This document shows, piece after piece, positions 30,485 to 41,753 of a stretch of 64,000 bases of DNA (position 1 is the stretch's first letter; every line of letters begins with the position of its first letter). Location of the stretch: positions 13,328,635 to 13,392,634 of the forward strand of contig CAJINV010000001.1 in assembly GCA_905178155.1 (NCBI GenBank), in the 5' to 3' direction. The DNA is from Amoebophrya sp. A120 (taxonomy: Eukaryota > Sar > Dinophyceae > Syndiniales > Amoebophryaceae). The notes beneath the pieces are model-generated. The model did not search any database and was not told where the DNA came from. It saw only the letters and a list, made by a program, of their open reading frames with translations. Made by a program: the position numbers and the translations under genes.

Positions 30485-33364
30485 TCAATCGAATAGATCC
30501 CAGGCCTCGTTGCTTTGATCGAGTGTTTCGGGTAACGCAGTGAATTTCCCTGCTTGGACTTCGTTGCTCTGCCAGAGAATGCGGAGGCAGTGCGAGCTGC
30601 TTTCCTCGGTCTGCTCCTGCTCCGAGACATTGCCCAAGCGCATTGGCAAGGGTAAGCAGGCGGAGACGTCTACTTGCCCTTCCATCTGCAACTCATTCCG
30701 CTTTTTTTCCGCAGTCTTGGGAGTAGGGGGCGGTTGCTTTTCATCATTTTTCTCTACTGACGCTTCCCCTGCGACGTGCTTGATCTCTTCTAGCGGACAA
30801 CTCCTCCGTGCCGCCACCTCGCACCTGTGTCCGCAACTCCTCGTCGGCCAACGCCAGAACTCGATGACCAGCACCCGGCGCTCCCCCGCAGTTACCGGCT
30901 GCACACAGTGGTACTTGTGGGACACGAACAGCAGAGCGTCACCTTGGCTTTCGAAGTTGTGTTTTTCCAAATCACCATTCTTTTCCAGCGTCCCAAAGTC
31001 CCCACCAGAAAAGGAGGAAACACTTTCGGAGAGCAAAATGTCCAATGTGAGCAAGGAATCCTGGTCGTAGTGCCAGGGATCGGGTAACCCGGGCGACGGC
31101 GCAACCTGTCTGTGATACTCGATTACCCGCATGTTGAAGTTGCCGTCCTGAATCAGGTCCCAGTTTTCTTTGTCTGCTTTCTTCACTCGTTGCAAAATTT
31201 TCTCGCAAATCTCGGGAAATTCCGTCTGAAAGCGTAGCCCCTGCTGCAAAAACAGCACCTTCCAGGCCTTCCTCTTGTCGTGCGACCGTACCTCGGACCC
31301 GATCCTCTCGTCCGCACAGTCTTGCGCGAGTCGTTCGATTTGCGAAATTTCATCCGCTGTGAGAACATTGCGTAATTTCACAACAGGCATTTGCTGGGCG
31401 TCGCGCAAGGTGGGAAGTGGGGGCTGCTTGCTCTCTTTCTCGTCCGCCTGTTCCCTTGGGGTTTCCAGATCCGCGTCGTCTTTTTGGCCGAAGGAAAAAT
31501 TCGGCTTTTGCAAAATCGCCCGATCTTCGGCCTCGACCACCTGTTCGTCCCACTCATGCAGACTAAGTTCCAGACTCTCAGCGCCTCGTCTCGCAAACAC
31601 GACAACGTCTTCTTGATCCGTGCACCAGGTTTTGCTCAACTTGTCGTTGTCATCCGCGGGGGATCCATGTTCCTCCTCCTGCGCTCCACGCAACTGGAAC
31701 TCCGCAACCTGGAGCACGGATTCCATCTTGTTCTCAGCTTTCTGACGCTGCTTCGCAATATTCCCGCCGGTACAGCCATGCTCACGAAGAATCAGTGTGC
31801 CGAGATTTTCATTCCGCAGACAAGCGTTGAGCTGGGAGAGAGTACTAGAAGAGCCTGCCTCGTTGTTTTCCTTGCTGGTCACTTGAAGGAGCGTCGAAGC
31901 AGGCTCCTCACCTACGACGACAATGTCGTAGGCTCCAACATTTTCCTCGCGCGCGGCGAAGCTTTCCAACGTCTCTGGGAAAACACGAGCGGAAATCACC
32001 TCTGGGAGGGCACGCAAATTCGCCACTGATTTCTTCTTTTTCGCGGCACGCGGCTTCGCGTTTTGTTCTTCCGTGTCGTCGCGCAACGCGCCTTCTTTAC
32101 CTGGTCCTTGGTACGTCGCAATGCTAAACGCATCTTCTTCCGCAACTTCGTCCGTAGGTGCACCGTCCTGTGCAAGATGAACCGCTTTTGTACCAGCGAA
32201 GCCAAAAAACGTCTTTGCGTATTCGAAAACTTGATTATTGGGCTCCACTACGTCCAGTTGCAGCAAATCACCGTTGAGTCGCGCATTATCCCGGTAAAAA
32301 TATCGGGCGATCGCAGAGACTAATTGACCGCAGCCTAAGCCAACGAAAAGAATCTTGATTTTCGGGCTGCTTTGGTGCTCGCCTTTCTGTATCTTGTTCA
32401 TTAGTGTGCGAATGGTCAGAGCGGTTAAACCAAACATGGTCGAGGTCAGCCAGGAGTCTTGCGGTGCCATGCCTGGCAGCTGTGCCATGTCCATCTGCCC
32501 AAAATGCCGATCTTGGTTGGCCGAAGAAGGAACCGCCCGCTCTTGTATTTTACCACTTTTTCCTGTCTCGTCTTCGTGTCCGATCGGTCCGCTAGCGGGC
32601 GATTCGCTACTCTTCACCACAGCCGGCCGCCAGAAGTCCACGTCAATTCCGCGCCACGCGCCCTGCACGAGATTCCGCATTACTGCGTAAGACTCCCCGT
32701 CTTCGTCCACGCACAAAATGTCCAGCACGGCAAGAGGCTGGCTCACATAGCTTGGATTGAAATGCACCACTTCCACCGGCCAGCGGAGGCGCCCAGCGAA
32801 CACGTTCGCCGTGGTGAGCATCGGGACACACTGCATCAGATACAGCTGCCACGTTTCGTCTTCCAAGTGCACATCTAAAACTGACACATTTTCGCTTCGG
32901 ACACCGTTTTTGACACAGTAAAACTCTGTGTCGCGGGAAGACTGGAATCGCACGTGATTTTTCATTTTCTTCTTCTCGTCTGCGCTCGTGCAGCCTTCCT
33001 TGTCGTCTTCGATTATGCGTAGATGGTTTATGGCCTGCTGGGGATCCCCAGCACACGTCCAGCCAGAACGGTGGAGGCGCATCACAGCCGTGAGCCACAG
33101 ACACTCCATCATTTTGCCAACGTTGGGCATGATGATCTTCTCCGGGTGTTGCAGCTGGTAGAGCATGAGCAGGAACACGTTCGGGTCGGAGAGTAGCGCG
33201 CTTGCATTGTCCACATTTGCCACCTGCGGCGCGCTCGTCGTTTTCGTTGTACTCGCAGAAGCTACCGCAGGAGCAGCATCAGCAACCTCGTCGGGTGCTT
33301 CTTTTTCATTCGCGCCACGACGGCGGCGCGGCTTTTGCTTGTTTCTTGTGCCTTTGGGTGGCAT
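30485..33364 (-). CDS. Methyltransferase and 2-oxoglutarate/Fe(II) oxygenase fusion
   Basis: Single 2.9 kb exon, about 959 residues from the ATG at 33364 (MPPKGTRNKQKPRRRRGA, a basic, nuclear-type start). The middle has a spermidine-synthase-like SAM-binding core: IKILFVGLGCGQLVSAIARY, LLQLDVVEPNNQVFEYAKTF and, further on, YDIVVVGEE. The C-terminal ~250 residues form a prolyl-4-hydroxylase-like double-stranded beta-helix: VVKLRNVLTADEISQIERLA, the HxD iron motif in DPWHYDQDSLLTLDILLSE, FSGGDFGTLE, and the distal His and Arg in SHKYHCVQPVTAGERRVLVI. An Ala/Pro/Glu-rich linker joins the two. The frame stays open upstream to 33451 and is hydrophobic there, but begins with GTG, so it was not used. 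Substrate unknown. Confidence 0.85.
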   Translation of the reverse strand: MPPKGTRNKQKPRRRRGANEKEAPDEVADAAPAVASASTTKTTSAPQVANVDNASALLSDPNVFLLMLYQLQHPEKIIMPNVGKMMECLWLTAVMRLHRSGWTCAGDPQQAINHLRIIEDDKEGCTSADEKKKMKNHVRFQSSRDTEFYCVKNGVRSENVSVLDVHLEDETWQLYLMQCVPMLTTANVFAGRLRWPVEVVHFNPSYVSQPLAVLDILCVDEDGESYAVMRNLVQGAWRGIDVDFWRPAVVKSSESPASGPIGHEDETGKSGKIQERAVPSSANQDRHFGQMDMAQLPGMAPQDSWLTSTMFGLTALTIRTLMNKIQKGEHQSSPKIKILFVGLGCGQLVSAIARYFYRDNARLNGDLLQLDVVEPNNQVFEYAKTFFGFAGTKAVHLAQDGAPTDEVAEEDAFSIATYQGPGKEGALRDDTEEQNAKPRAAKKKKSVANLRALPEVISARVFPETLESFAAREENVGAYDIVVVGEEPASTLLQVTSKENNEAGSSSTLSQLNACLRNENLGTLILREHGCTGGNIAKQRQKAENKMESVLQVAEFQLRGAQEEEHGSPADDNDKLSKTWCTDQEDVVVFARRGAESLELSLHEWDEQVVEAEDRAILQKPNFSFGQKDDADLETPREQADEKESKQPPLPTLRDAQQMPVVKLRNVLTADEISQIERLAQDCADERIGSEVRSHDKRKAWKVLFLQQGLRFQTEFPEICEKILQRVKKADKENWDLIQDGNFNMRVIEYHRQVAPSPGLPDPWHYDQDSLLTLDILLSESVSSFSGGDFGTLEKNGDLEKHNFESQGDALLFVSHKYHCVQPVTAGERRVLVIEFWRWPTRSCGHRCEVAARRSCPLEEIKHVAGEASVEKNDEKQPPPTPKTAEKKRNELQMEGQVDVSACLPLPMRLGNVSEQEQTEESSSHCLRILWQSNEVQAGKFTALPETLDQSNEAWDLFD

Positions 33365-34384
33365 GGTTTCGTCGCGGGAAAAAATAGGTAATGGTAATGA
33401 AAGAGATGAAACAACTAGGGGAAATAGATTAAACAAGTAAGACGTCTTCACTGGGATCAGCGTTCTTGTAGTGTACTATCTTCAAATTACTAAAATCAAT
33501 CGGCTGAACTCCATACTTACGCGACGTTGTCGTCAGACCTGTTGATCATCACCAGCGTATGAAAAAGATCGTAAAAGCGTACAGCGTACAGCGCTCCGTA
33601 GCGATTGCGATCATCTGGATCGTATTTCAATCACATTAGAGTTCATCAAGCGGATCTTTCTTGTTTAGCATCACGCGCTTCCAACGAATCATTCCGGATC
33701 GTTTCAATCTATCGGGCGGATCCGATCCTCCGTTCATCATCAGCGATGGATTGCTCAGATCATTTTTGGAACCAAGGCAAACCACGTCACAATGGCACCA
33801 GAACCTTGAAGATCTGTGCACACGAACTTCTGCATCATTTGTTGATTAGGACATCAAACCCAGGCCTTTTTCTCTGGGCGTTGTCGCTTCTTTCGTCGGG
33901 CTTTTAAAACCGTGAATCGCTCGTAGAAGAATGAGAAACTGCCGATCTTTATCGATCATCATACATACATTCAACTTCATCCTGCTCAGCGTTTCGGTTG
34001 CACTGCGTTTTGATCTACAAGCAACTTCGACTGTATCGATTCAAGCAAATTTATTTTTTTTTTTGTATGAGATCCGCTATAAACCATAAGCAAAGAGAAG
34101 TAGTGCAGATCCTAGTGTTCAAGGAGGATTAAGATAGGTCTCTGCTCATCTCCTCCTCCGCCGCGGTTCAATGTGATCAGCAAATTTATTCGGTAAAATG
34201 TGTTCAGCAAGCGTGCTGCTGGATATATCAGCCAGCACCTTGGATTTTTTGTGAAATTAGATTACTCAAGCAGATTACTACAACAGGAGGCGAAGGGAAG
34301 ATTACAAGGAAACCTCTGCAGAAACCATCGGATCGTACTCGGAACAATTTGAAGTTTAGCAAGTGAGAAGTGAACTTGCTTCAC
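33365..34384. other. Intergenic
   Basis: About 1 kb; a T-rich run lies near 34050-34064. No gene recognised. Confidence 0.45.
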
Positions 34385-36410
34385 TCACCCTTTCGCAACC
34401 TCTTCGACCCATTTGTAGTCCTCGGGTGGCGCTCCCTCGGCCTCTCCTTGTTTTGGCGTTGGTGGCCGGTCCGGGAACGACTTCTCGTACAGTAATTGCA
34501 CGACGCGCTGCTGCGACAGCAAAAGCTCCAACACCCTTTCGCGCGCGGGCTGCCCCAGTTCGTGCAGAGAAACATCGCTAGCCTGCGGCTCACCGAGGGG
34601 TTCTGTCGTGAAATTCACATGGCAGTTGTTTACGAGTCCTTATCTAAGGCTCGATGACGATGGAAGGGTCGACGAAGAAATCCTTCGAGTCAGAAATTGG
34701 CAAAATCTAAATCAAGAATGAAGTCGCAGCACATTTCGAAAAAAAATCATACTCCTCCCTGCTGCTTGCGAGTCTAGCTGCTTCTTCGCTACTTCGAGCT
34801 TCACGTCGTCGAGGCATTGCCGCAACAGCATTTCCAATTCCGTTCTTGAGTGCAACAGCTCATTCTGCGTATCTCGCATCATCCTGACCTGTAGCCTTTC
34901 GGAATCCAACATGCGCTGCAGTTTGTTTATCGCCTCCCGGTGAGCCAGCTCACGTTCGTACCTGTTGTACATGCAGATTGATCGGCACTCGTCACTCTCT
35001 TTCGCGCACCGCGAGATTTCTTCTAATTCTACTGTGGACGAATATCACTTGGCGTTGGTTTTCAACACAATCACAGAGAAACACTAATTTCAACAAACAA
35101 TTAGAATACGCCTTGTTCTTCGTGCTCGCGAGGAATTTACTGCGGTCATTTTTCGTATGTGCGCTACTCGCGCTGGCCCCGGGGACGGCGTTGCTCGCTA
35201 TTGCGTTCTGCAGGTCCTTCACTTTCTCATCCTTCTGCTGTATTTCTACGGTGAGTTTCGTATTCTCTTTTTTTGCGTTCACCAGCTCCTTCAGCAAAGC
35301 GTGCCGGTCGTCCTGCGTGTTTTGGAGATCGAGAACTTTTTTTCATCTGTGTTCTGTCCTCTGAACAAAACTTGCAATGCTTGCAAGTTGCGAAAAGAAC
35401 ACTCAAAAGTTAGTACGCAAACGCTTTCAAAAATACCTCGCGGGTCTTTATTATGTCCTGCAGTTTCTGGTTTTCCGCGATGAATTGCTGGTTTTTTTTG
35501 TCAAAGACGGCTGCTAGCTCCTGTGACGACTGCAGTTCTTGCAGCACCCGCTGATGCCTAGCCTGCAGCTCGGCGGAATAGTTGCCCTGAGGTACGATTT
35601 TGATGAAGTATGTCGATTCATGTGAAGAGTCTTTTTCGTTTTTTTATTGACGTGGAAAAACTTGATCAAAAACACACAAGATTCATTAGAAATTTCCTAC
35701 CTTCGCTGCTTTCTGATTTTCCAGCTCCTTGGAAAGATCCTGTAACCTGGCTCGAAAACTTCTCATGAGGTCCTTTTCCTGTTCCTGTAACACTTTAGCA
35801 GTGTTGTTTTGTATCCCGTCGAGCCCTTGTATGACGCTATCCTGCATGTTGCGGATTACATTCATGCGCTGGTAATGCTCCTCATCGGTGCGATCCTGTA
35901 GCTGCCTCTCCAGCGCTTCTATTGTCTTCTTCGCCTGAGTCTCTCGCTTTACGAAGGAACCAACCCGGTACCTGATATCGAAAATGAAAAGCGCCGTTGC
36001 TCGGGAGAAAAGAATTTAAGTACATCTTCTCTACGTGCCTCGCCTTGCAGAACGCGATGGTGAGTTTCGTCTATCAGCACACAAAAAACTGTACTTGAAC
36101 TGTGCTTCGAGCTGCCGATTTTTGTTGATCTCGTCATCGAGCTGCGCCTGGAGATCTCGTATGACATTGTCCTTGTCGCCGGCCGGAACCCGGCTTACGT
36201 CTATTTCGCGCTGCAGTGGTGGCTGGGCGAGCCGATCCGCTAGGCCGGGTGTCGTGTGGAGTAACTGGAGGTTTAGTGAAGGTGCGGCTTCAACAAGAAG
36301 AATTTTGCTTTTCGAGAGGAGAGGAAAAAAATAAAAAAACATGATTCAATGCAATGAAGAAAGAGCGATACCCGCCCAGCGGTATTCTGCGAGTTGATTA
36401 TGTCCGTCAT
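34385..36410 (-). CDS. Coiled-coil protein, possibly basal-body/ciliary (BBOF1-like)
   Basis: Seven exons: 36372-36410, 36095-36264, 35701-35971, 35437-35586, ~35110-35346, 34753-34961 and 34385-34602, about 430 residues. The first exon encodes only MTDIINSQNTAGR. The body is almost entirely coiled coil (VIRDLQAQLDDEINKNRQLE, AKKTIEALERQLQDRTDEE, LLKELVNAKKENTKLTVEIQ). The segment RTELEMLLRQCLDDVKLEV near the C-terminus recalls basal-body-orientation-factor (DUF4515-type) proteins, a tentative link. Six donors begin GTA. Exon 5 reads in frame only if the 7-base A run just after its acceptor (plus-strand T run about 35337-35343) had 6 bases, so there is a frameshift or sequence error there. 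Confidence 0.7.
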
Positions 36411-37641
36411 GTTGAGCGAATGCTTGCACCAATCGCCCTATCCAGTGGTATCACTTCACCTAGTTCTCCAAAGCGCCTGACCTGCGCAGAAAGCTGTTCT
36501 TGGCCTAGCTTTGCTGGTCGAATGCCTCCGGGAAACTCGCTACGTCAGCCCGACGCCGGCGAGCAGCTTCTCCGTCCTGCCACTGTTTGTCAAATTTATC
36601 TTCGCACCCTTATTGCACCGAGTCAACTCTGGGTCTCCTCTACGAATTGCCAAAAAGTTTTCCAGACCCCTTATTTTCAGAAGCAAAAATTGGTCGCGGC
36701 TTCTGTTTGACGCGACACGTGAAGCAGTAGCTGGGAGCGCCTTCTGTTCATTGTATCTCCTTCGAATCTCCCCTCGAAAGTGCACTTTCGGATCGTTCGG
36801 TGGTGTCTCGTCCGCTAAGGTTGGCGAAGGAACTGAAGACAGTTTCCGGAAAGCAGCTAATTAAAACTGAATTCTACTCAGTTGGTTCTAGGTACGGTCG
36901 TTGGGGTAGCGTGTCGAGTGGATGCAGGAGGAGACACGCCTGGGACGAGAAGCCGCCACGTCGGTCTGACCTCTCGGCGATGCGTCTTCAGATGTTAATT
37001 ACTTCGTACAAAGAGAACTGAAATTGAGAACTTCAACAATTATGAGGAAAAGCTACAACTTCTACCCGCTAGCTGCCGTTGGGCTCACGACTTGTTTGAT
37101 GCCACAGGGTACGTTAATGCTCGGCGATACATTTGTTCAATACTCGAGTGCACCGCAAAAACCAGCGAAAAGACCTCTCCTCACAAATCAATGAGCCTTA
37201 GTGTGTTCGACAAGACAGCTCCTTCACCCGACCATACCTGTTGCTCTGGAAAGTTACTCACAAAACGACGACGACGACGACGGCTTCATCGATATTCTTT
37301 ATTGGCGATTAGACGATTGTTCTGTAGCTGTTCTCCTTTCTGCCAAACCAGGGCGGCCACTAACAGCTCAAGTGGAAGCGACATCGTCAAACGACAAAGT
37401 CGCATCAAACTGCGCCAGCTCACTAGACAGATCACAGCACCGAGGGGCACTGGTGGGCTTTTGTTTCATGATACTCGTACATAGATTTAATCGATGTTGA
37501 AGTTCACCAGGTTCGGGTAATTCCTTCAGAGCATTCATTGTACACGAGCGAAACAGAGGGTACACAACAAGGAAGTAGCGCTAGCGGTCAAAACCAACGT
37601 TATTGACCATTAGAAACATCTTGCTGTTGTTATACATTTAT
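36411..37641. other. Intergenic
   Basis: About 1.2 kb. Plus-strand frames of 117-130 codons occur (36511-36864, 37092-37484) without recognisable domains, on the strand carrying no other gene. Nothing else seen. Confidence 0.4.
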
Positions 37642-39404
37642 TTAAGAATTTTCCAAATCGCTCGGTCGATCATCCGGGTCCGCAGCTTGTCCCCGGCCGA
37701 CGAACGGTTGCCCTGGAGCCCAATCACGCCGCGCCTCCGCTTTGTCGACGTCGTCAAACAGCATGCACAGCAGTCCCTCCCCCTTCCGCTCCGCCCAGTC
37801 GCGCGCCGTCATGTCGTAGGAGGATTGGGAAATCAGGCTGTGTTCGCGCAGGTTCCGGTTTGCGCCGTGCTCAATCAACCACAAAACCGCCTGCCTGTTC
37901 CCATTCATCGCGGCCCACATCAGCGCTGTGCGCCCGTGGTCGGTTTGCGCGTCCAAATCACAGTTAAATTCGAACAACACATCCATTACGGGAGACCGGG
38001 TGTCCCGTGTTGTACCGAGAGGAACCGGCCGTACGTCTTCGCCGGAATTCATGGCGGCGTAGTGCAACGCCACGTACCCGGAGTTGTTCTTCGCATCTAC
38101 TTTCGCTCCCTTCTCCAGCAACAGACGGATGAAATCGGTGGACATGCCGTTCCGCACAGCGAGATGGAGCGGGCGCAGACCTGTTGTGTTAGAAAGACGC
38201 GGTTTCTTTTTGTTGTCCAATCATCGATCAAAATTCATTTTTTAGTACAGCCGGATAAAACCCTACAACTTCTCACGCGCAGATGTTGTTTTTTCAACAT
38301 TTTTGATACACAGAGGCTGTTTTTACCTTCCACCGGCTCCGCAAAATCCAGATCCTCCTCGGAGCACAGCTCCACATACGGCACAGCCAGCTCCTCATTC
38401 GGGCTGGAGAGCAACACTCGCATCAGTTGCCAGCCCTTGTCGCTCAAATCGGGCGTGATGTGCTTGGGACAGTCAAATGCCGCCAGCGTGCAGTCTTTCG
38501 AGCAGAACACCACGTCGCCCTTGAAACAGTCACGGTAGAGTTTCCAGAAGTTCATGGGCCGCTGCTTTAAATGCATGGCGCTTACCTCGTTGAGAAACAG
38601 CGACGCGGGTTTCAGCCGGTCGAGGTGCAGATTTGGGTCGCTCTTCTTGATGCAGTAGGGCGTGTCCGGGTTGGGGTGAAAGTGCTCCACGTCTAGAACT
38701 CGCCCCGTCTCGCCGACAACGATGTGCTTGACCTGGGGTCGGTTCTGCTGCGGGCCAAAACGACGTGGGTTGGGCCAGTAGATACATTTGTTGCAATTCA
38801 CGTACGCGCATTCGGTTTTCGCACTGGGCTCCGGTTTCACGATGCTGAAGAAGTTCCATGGGCCGGCTGGGGAATCCGGTGCTTCCTCCTCCTCCGCGGA
38901 AACTTTCTTCTTCGGCGACTGCGCCCCACTGGGCGTGGCCCCGTCGGCGCCACCGACTGTCGTGTCTTTTGTCTTTTCGTCTGGTCTTTTCTTGCGTTGC
39001 GCAGCGAGTGCGGTTTCGCGCTTGAGCTTGTTCGCGACCTTCTGGTCCTTGGGCGACAGGCCGCCGACATTCTTGGGCGAGGAAGAGGCTTTTGACGTTG
39101 AGGCAGCTAGAGTGGGGCGTTTTCCGAACACCTCAGAGGGCGAACCGGAGATTAATGAGAGATCTGGGGGAGGATCTACGGAAGGAGGGGGTGCGTCGTT
39201 CTTTTCGCCTCCACCTCCTTGCAGCTGCGAGAGAGGGTCTACATTCGTGTCGTCGGAAAAGCAGAAAGGAGCTGCGGTTCCCGCATCAGTGCCGAGTGTC
39301 TTTTGCAGAGTATCGTTTCCGCTCGGCAGCGTGTTCGATAAGCTCGTAACATTCTTCTTAGTGAGCCGTGCAAGCGGTCGGCTACTTGTTCGGCGATTGT
39401 ACAT
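37642..39404 (-). CDS. Ankyrin-repeat protein
   Basis: 538 residues from exons 38327-39404 and 37642-38180 (donor GTAAAAAC, acceptor ACAACAG). The N-terminal ~190 residues are disordered and Lys/Ser/Pro-rich. Then comes a Cys-containing region (ECAYVNCNKCIYWPNPRRFG, VVFCSKDCTLAAFDCPKH) that could bind zinc. Exon 2 has ankyrin repeats: LRPLHLAVRNGMSTDFIRLL, SGYVALHYAAMNSGED and HGRTALMWAAMNGNRQAVLW. The C-terminal tail is acidic. A scaffold role is likely; the partner is unknown. Confidence 0.82.
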
Positions 39405-39824
39405 TTTTGGATTCGTCTAGCCCAAGCTTCTGCGACAAAGCTTACTTCTCCTTTACATCACCGCTTGGTTTCAGTGGTACAAGGGCGCGGACGTCATCGA
39501 CTACTTGACAATCTAGACAAGTTGTGATACTATGCCTGTACTGACTCACTCACAACTCCGTGACCGGTCCTCTCAAAATTCATCTCTCTAGCATCTTTGA
39601 CTTTGTCTCGCTTTGAGCGCTCGCAAAATTCCGATACCGCTCGGCATGACAATCGAACAGTCTCATCAGAGCGTGGAGACGACACTAAAACAATAACAAA
39701 TGATTCGCATGAACATCACAGTGGCACAAAAAGCAGAATGGTGAGTGTGACAAGGCTGCGCAAGGAATAAAAGTTTCACTATAGTGTCATTCTTTGTTCA
39801 AGTCACGCTGCAATTACAACTTTC
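39405..39824. other. Intergenic
   Basis: About 420 bp; nothing recognised. Confidence 0.45.
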
Positions 39825-41516
39825 TCAAAATCCTTCCTCTTCTTCGTTAGTGTGATTCGACCCGCCGTGATCGTGCAATCGTGTACGCCCTCTCCTGTGC
39901 TGCCCTGGCGCCGTGACGCTGCTTTCGGGGGAAAACCCGCGCGTCTTTTTCCACAGATTCATCGCTTGCTCCAGCCGAAAAATGAACTCCCAGATGTGTT
40001 TCGCGCCCCGGTTACAGCTGCTGTAGTTTTCCACCCGCGGTCGCGCGCGCTCCCCCTGGAATTTCTTCTTGGCGCGGAGCCACCGGGTCGGACAGAGTCC
40101 GTGGCCGTCGCGCGCCCAGACGCGGTACACGTCGAGAACGGCACCGAGCTCTTCGTACTCCAACCGATCCAGATCTACATCCAACACCTGCATGAACGCC
40201 AAGTGCAGCAAGGGCGAGCAGTTAATACCGCTTCGTCCAAACACCTCGATCAGACGCACAGTGTACTTCGCCTTCGGGGGCTTTCCCTGCACCGCGTCCG
40301 ACTCCAGGTCGATTTCAATACCCCGCGCCTGCAGGTCGAGAAACTGCTCTTTCTTCTCTTTTAGCAATACTAATATCCGCGGGGCGCATTTTTCCAGTAA
40401 CTGCAAAAACGATTTTGGGAATAAGTCTGGGTCGTCGGGCGCGTGCTGGCCGCCGAAGTGGAGACGGACCAAACCATGGAGAAGGTGGTACATGTGGGTA
40501 AACTTCAAGAGCTCGACGTCGACGTCCTTCACAAACCCAGTAACGTCGGAAACGTCGAGCTTCGCCCGTGAGACGAGGCTGACGTGCCACAAAACTTCCG
40601 TTTTCTGCGTCGTCTCGAAGTCGTCCTTCATACGGACGCAAAGCGGCCAGATAGCGAGCACTCCCGGTTTGCTCTTCAACGTGGACAGTTTCAACAGTAC
40701 CCGACGAAGCGTGTCCGCGGGCCAGCGGTTTTGCTTTGCGAGAAGTGCCAAAGCGTCAAGAAACTGCTTGAACTCGTCCGATGCGCGGTTGAAATCAATG
40801 TTCTTCGTCAAATAGTGAAGCACCGCCAGCGCTTCCACGGGTCTGAGTGGGGGAGGTTTGTTGTAGTTTTCTTGTTCGTCATCTGCTGTTCGTGCAACAT
40901 CAAGGGCCGCGTTCTTCTGGCTTCTACTGCTTTCATCCCGTTTCTTGCCCTTCTCATAGCGATCCAAGAAAAGCCGTAGCGCGTCCCTAGGTTCGCGACA
41001 TTTCTCTAATGCAGCGTGCAGTTCGCATCTCCCCACGCTCACGTGCAAAGGAGACTCGATCATCGGTTGCGGTGGGCGATCCTGCAGAGCTACTTGCATG
41101 AGGTTCTTATCGGCCTTCTTCGGTGTCGGAGCTCCTGCGCGCGCCGGAGTTTGGTGTCTCTGATTTGAACCCGTTTTACCAGTCATCGTCAGAGACAGAG
41201 TCGCCCGTGTCTCTGCGGAATAAGCTGGCGGAGCGCGACCACCGACACCCGTGGCAGATTTCGCAAGCTTCTTCAATGCGTCCGTTGACGCGAACACGCC
41301 AGCGCCGTCGAGTTTTCTCGCTTTTCCCACATTGAGCCACGGCTTCGTTTGTTGCTCTTTCTGTTGTAATTGCCGCTTTTGCCTGGAGTATCGCATGTCT
41401 GCGATGGCGGAGGCGAGCTCGCGACTGCTGCAGCTTGGAGACGATCCAGTCAGCGGGGCCGGAGCAATGCCGGCATGTCTTGGACCACTTGTACGCAATA
41501 CCACTTGCAGTGCCAT
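39825..41516 (-). CDS. Unknown protein with helical-repeat-like middle
   Basis: Single exon, 563 residues from the ATG at 41516. The N-terminal ~150 residues are basic and Ala/Thr/Pro-rich and could act as an organelle presequence (MALQVVLRTSGPRHAG). From about residue 165 the protein is a string of helices: CELHAALEKCREPRDALRLF, PVEALAVLHYLTKNIDFNRA, LLKFTHMYHLLHGLVRLHFG and SPLLHLAFMQVLDVDLDRLE. This resembles alpha-helical repeat RNA-binding proteins of organelles (FASTK/RAP or OPR type), but no diagnostic motif was found. The stop is only ~240 bp from the next gene's stop region. Confidence 0.72.
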   Translation of the reverse strand: MALQVVLRTSGPRHAGIAPAPLTGSSPSCSSRELASAIADMRYSRQKRQLQQKEQQTKPWLNVGKARKLDGAGVFASTDALKKLAKSATGVGGRAPPAYSAETRATLSLTMTGKTGSNQRHQTPARAGAPTPKKADKNLMQVALQDRPPQPMIESPLHVSVGRCELHAALEKCREPRDALRLFLDRYEKGKKRDESSRSQKNAALDVARTADDEQENYNKPPPLRPVEALAVLHYLTKNIDFNRASDEFKQFLDALALLAKQNRWPADTLRRVLLKLSTLKSKPGVLAIWPLCVRMKDDFETTQKTEVLWHVSLVSRAKLDVSDVTGFVKDVDVELLKFTHMYHLLHGLVRLHFGGQHAPDDPDLFPKSFLQLLEKCAPRILVLLKEKKEQFLDLQARGIEIDLESDAVQGKPPKAKYTVRLIEVFGRSGINCSPLLHLAFMQVLDVDLDRLEYEELGAVLDVYRVWARDGHGLCPTRWLRAKKKFQGERARPRVENYSSCNRGAKHIWEFIFRLEQAMNLWKKTRGFSPESSVTAPGQHRRGRTRLHDHGGSNHTNEEEEGF

Positions 41517-41753
41517 TCTTCTACTCTTGGGCTTTCTTCAAGAAGGATTTGGTTCTTCTACCTCGCTAGGCCTAATGCTTGGAACCTCGAGGCGCCCTTC
41601 ACAAGAGAACTTCTGTGGTAGTAGAGTACCTTCAGAGAAAACGGCTTTAGTACCAACTGCCACCAAGCAACGCATTAGTAGCTACACGACGCCTCCAAAC
41701 CGCGCCAGATGAACACCATCGCAGCTTCTTTCCGCCATATAATTAGATCTTCC

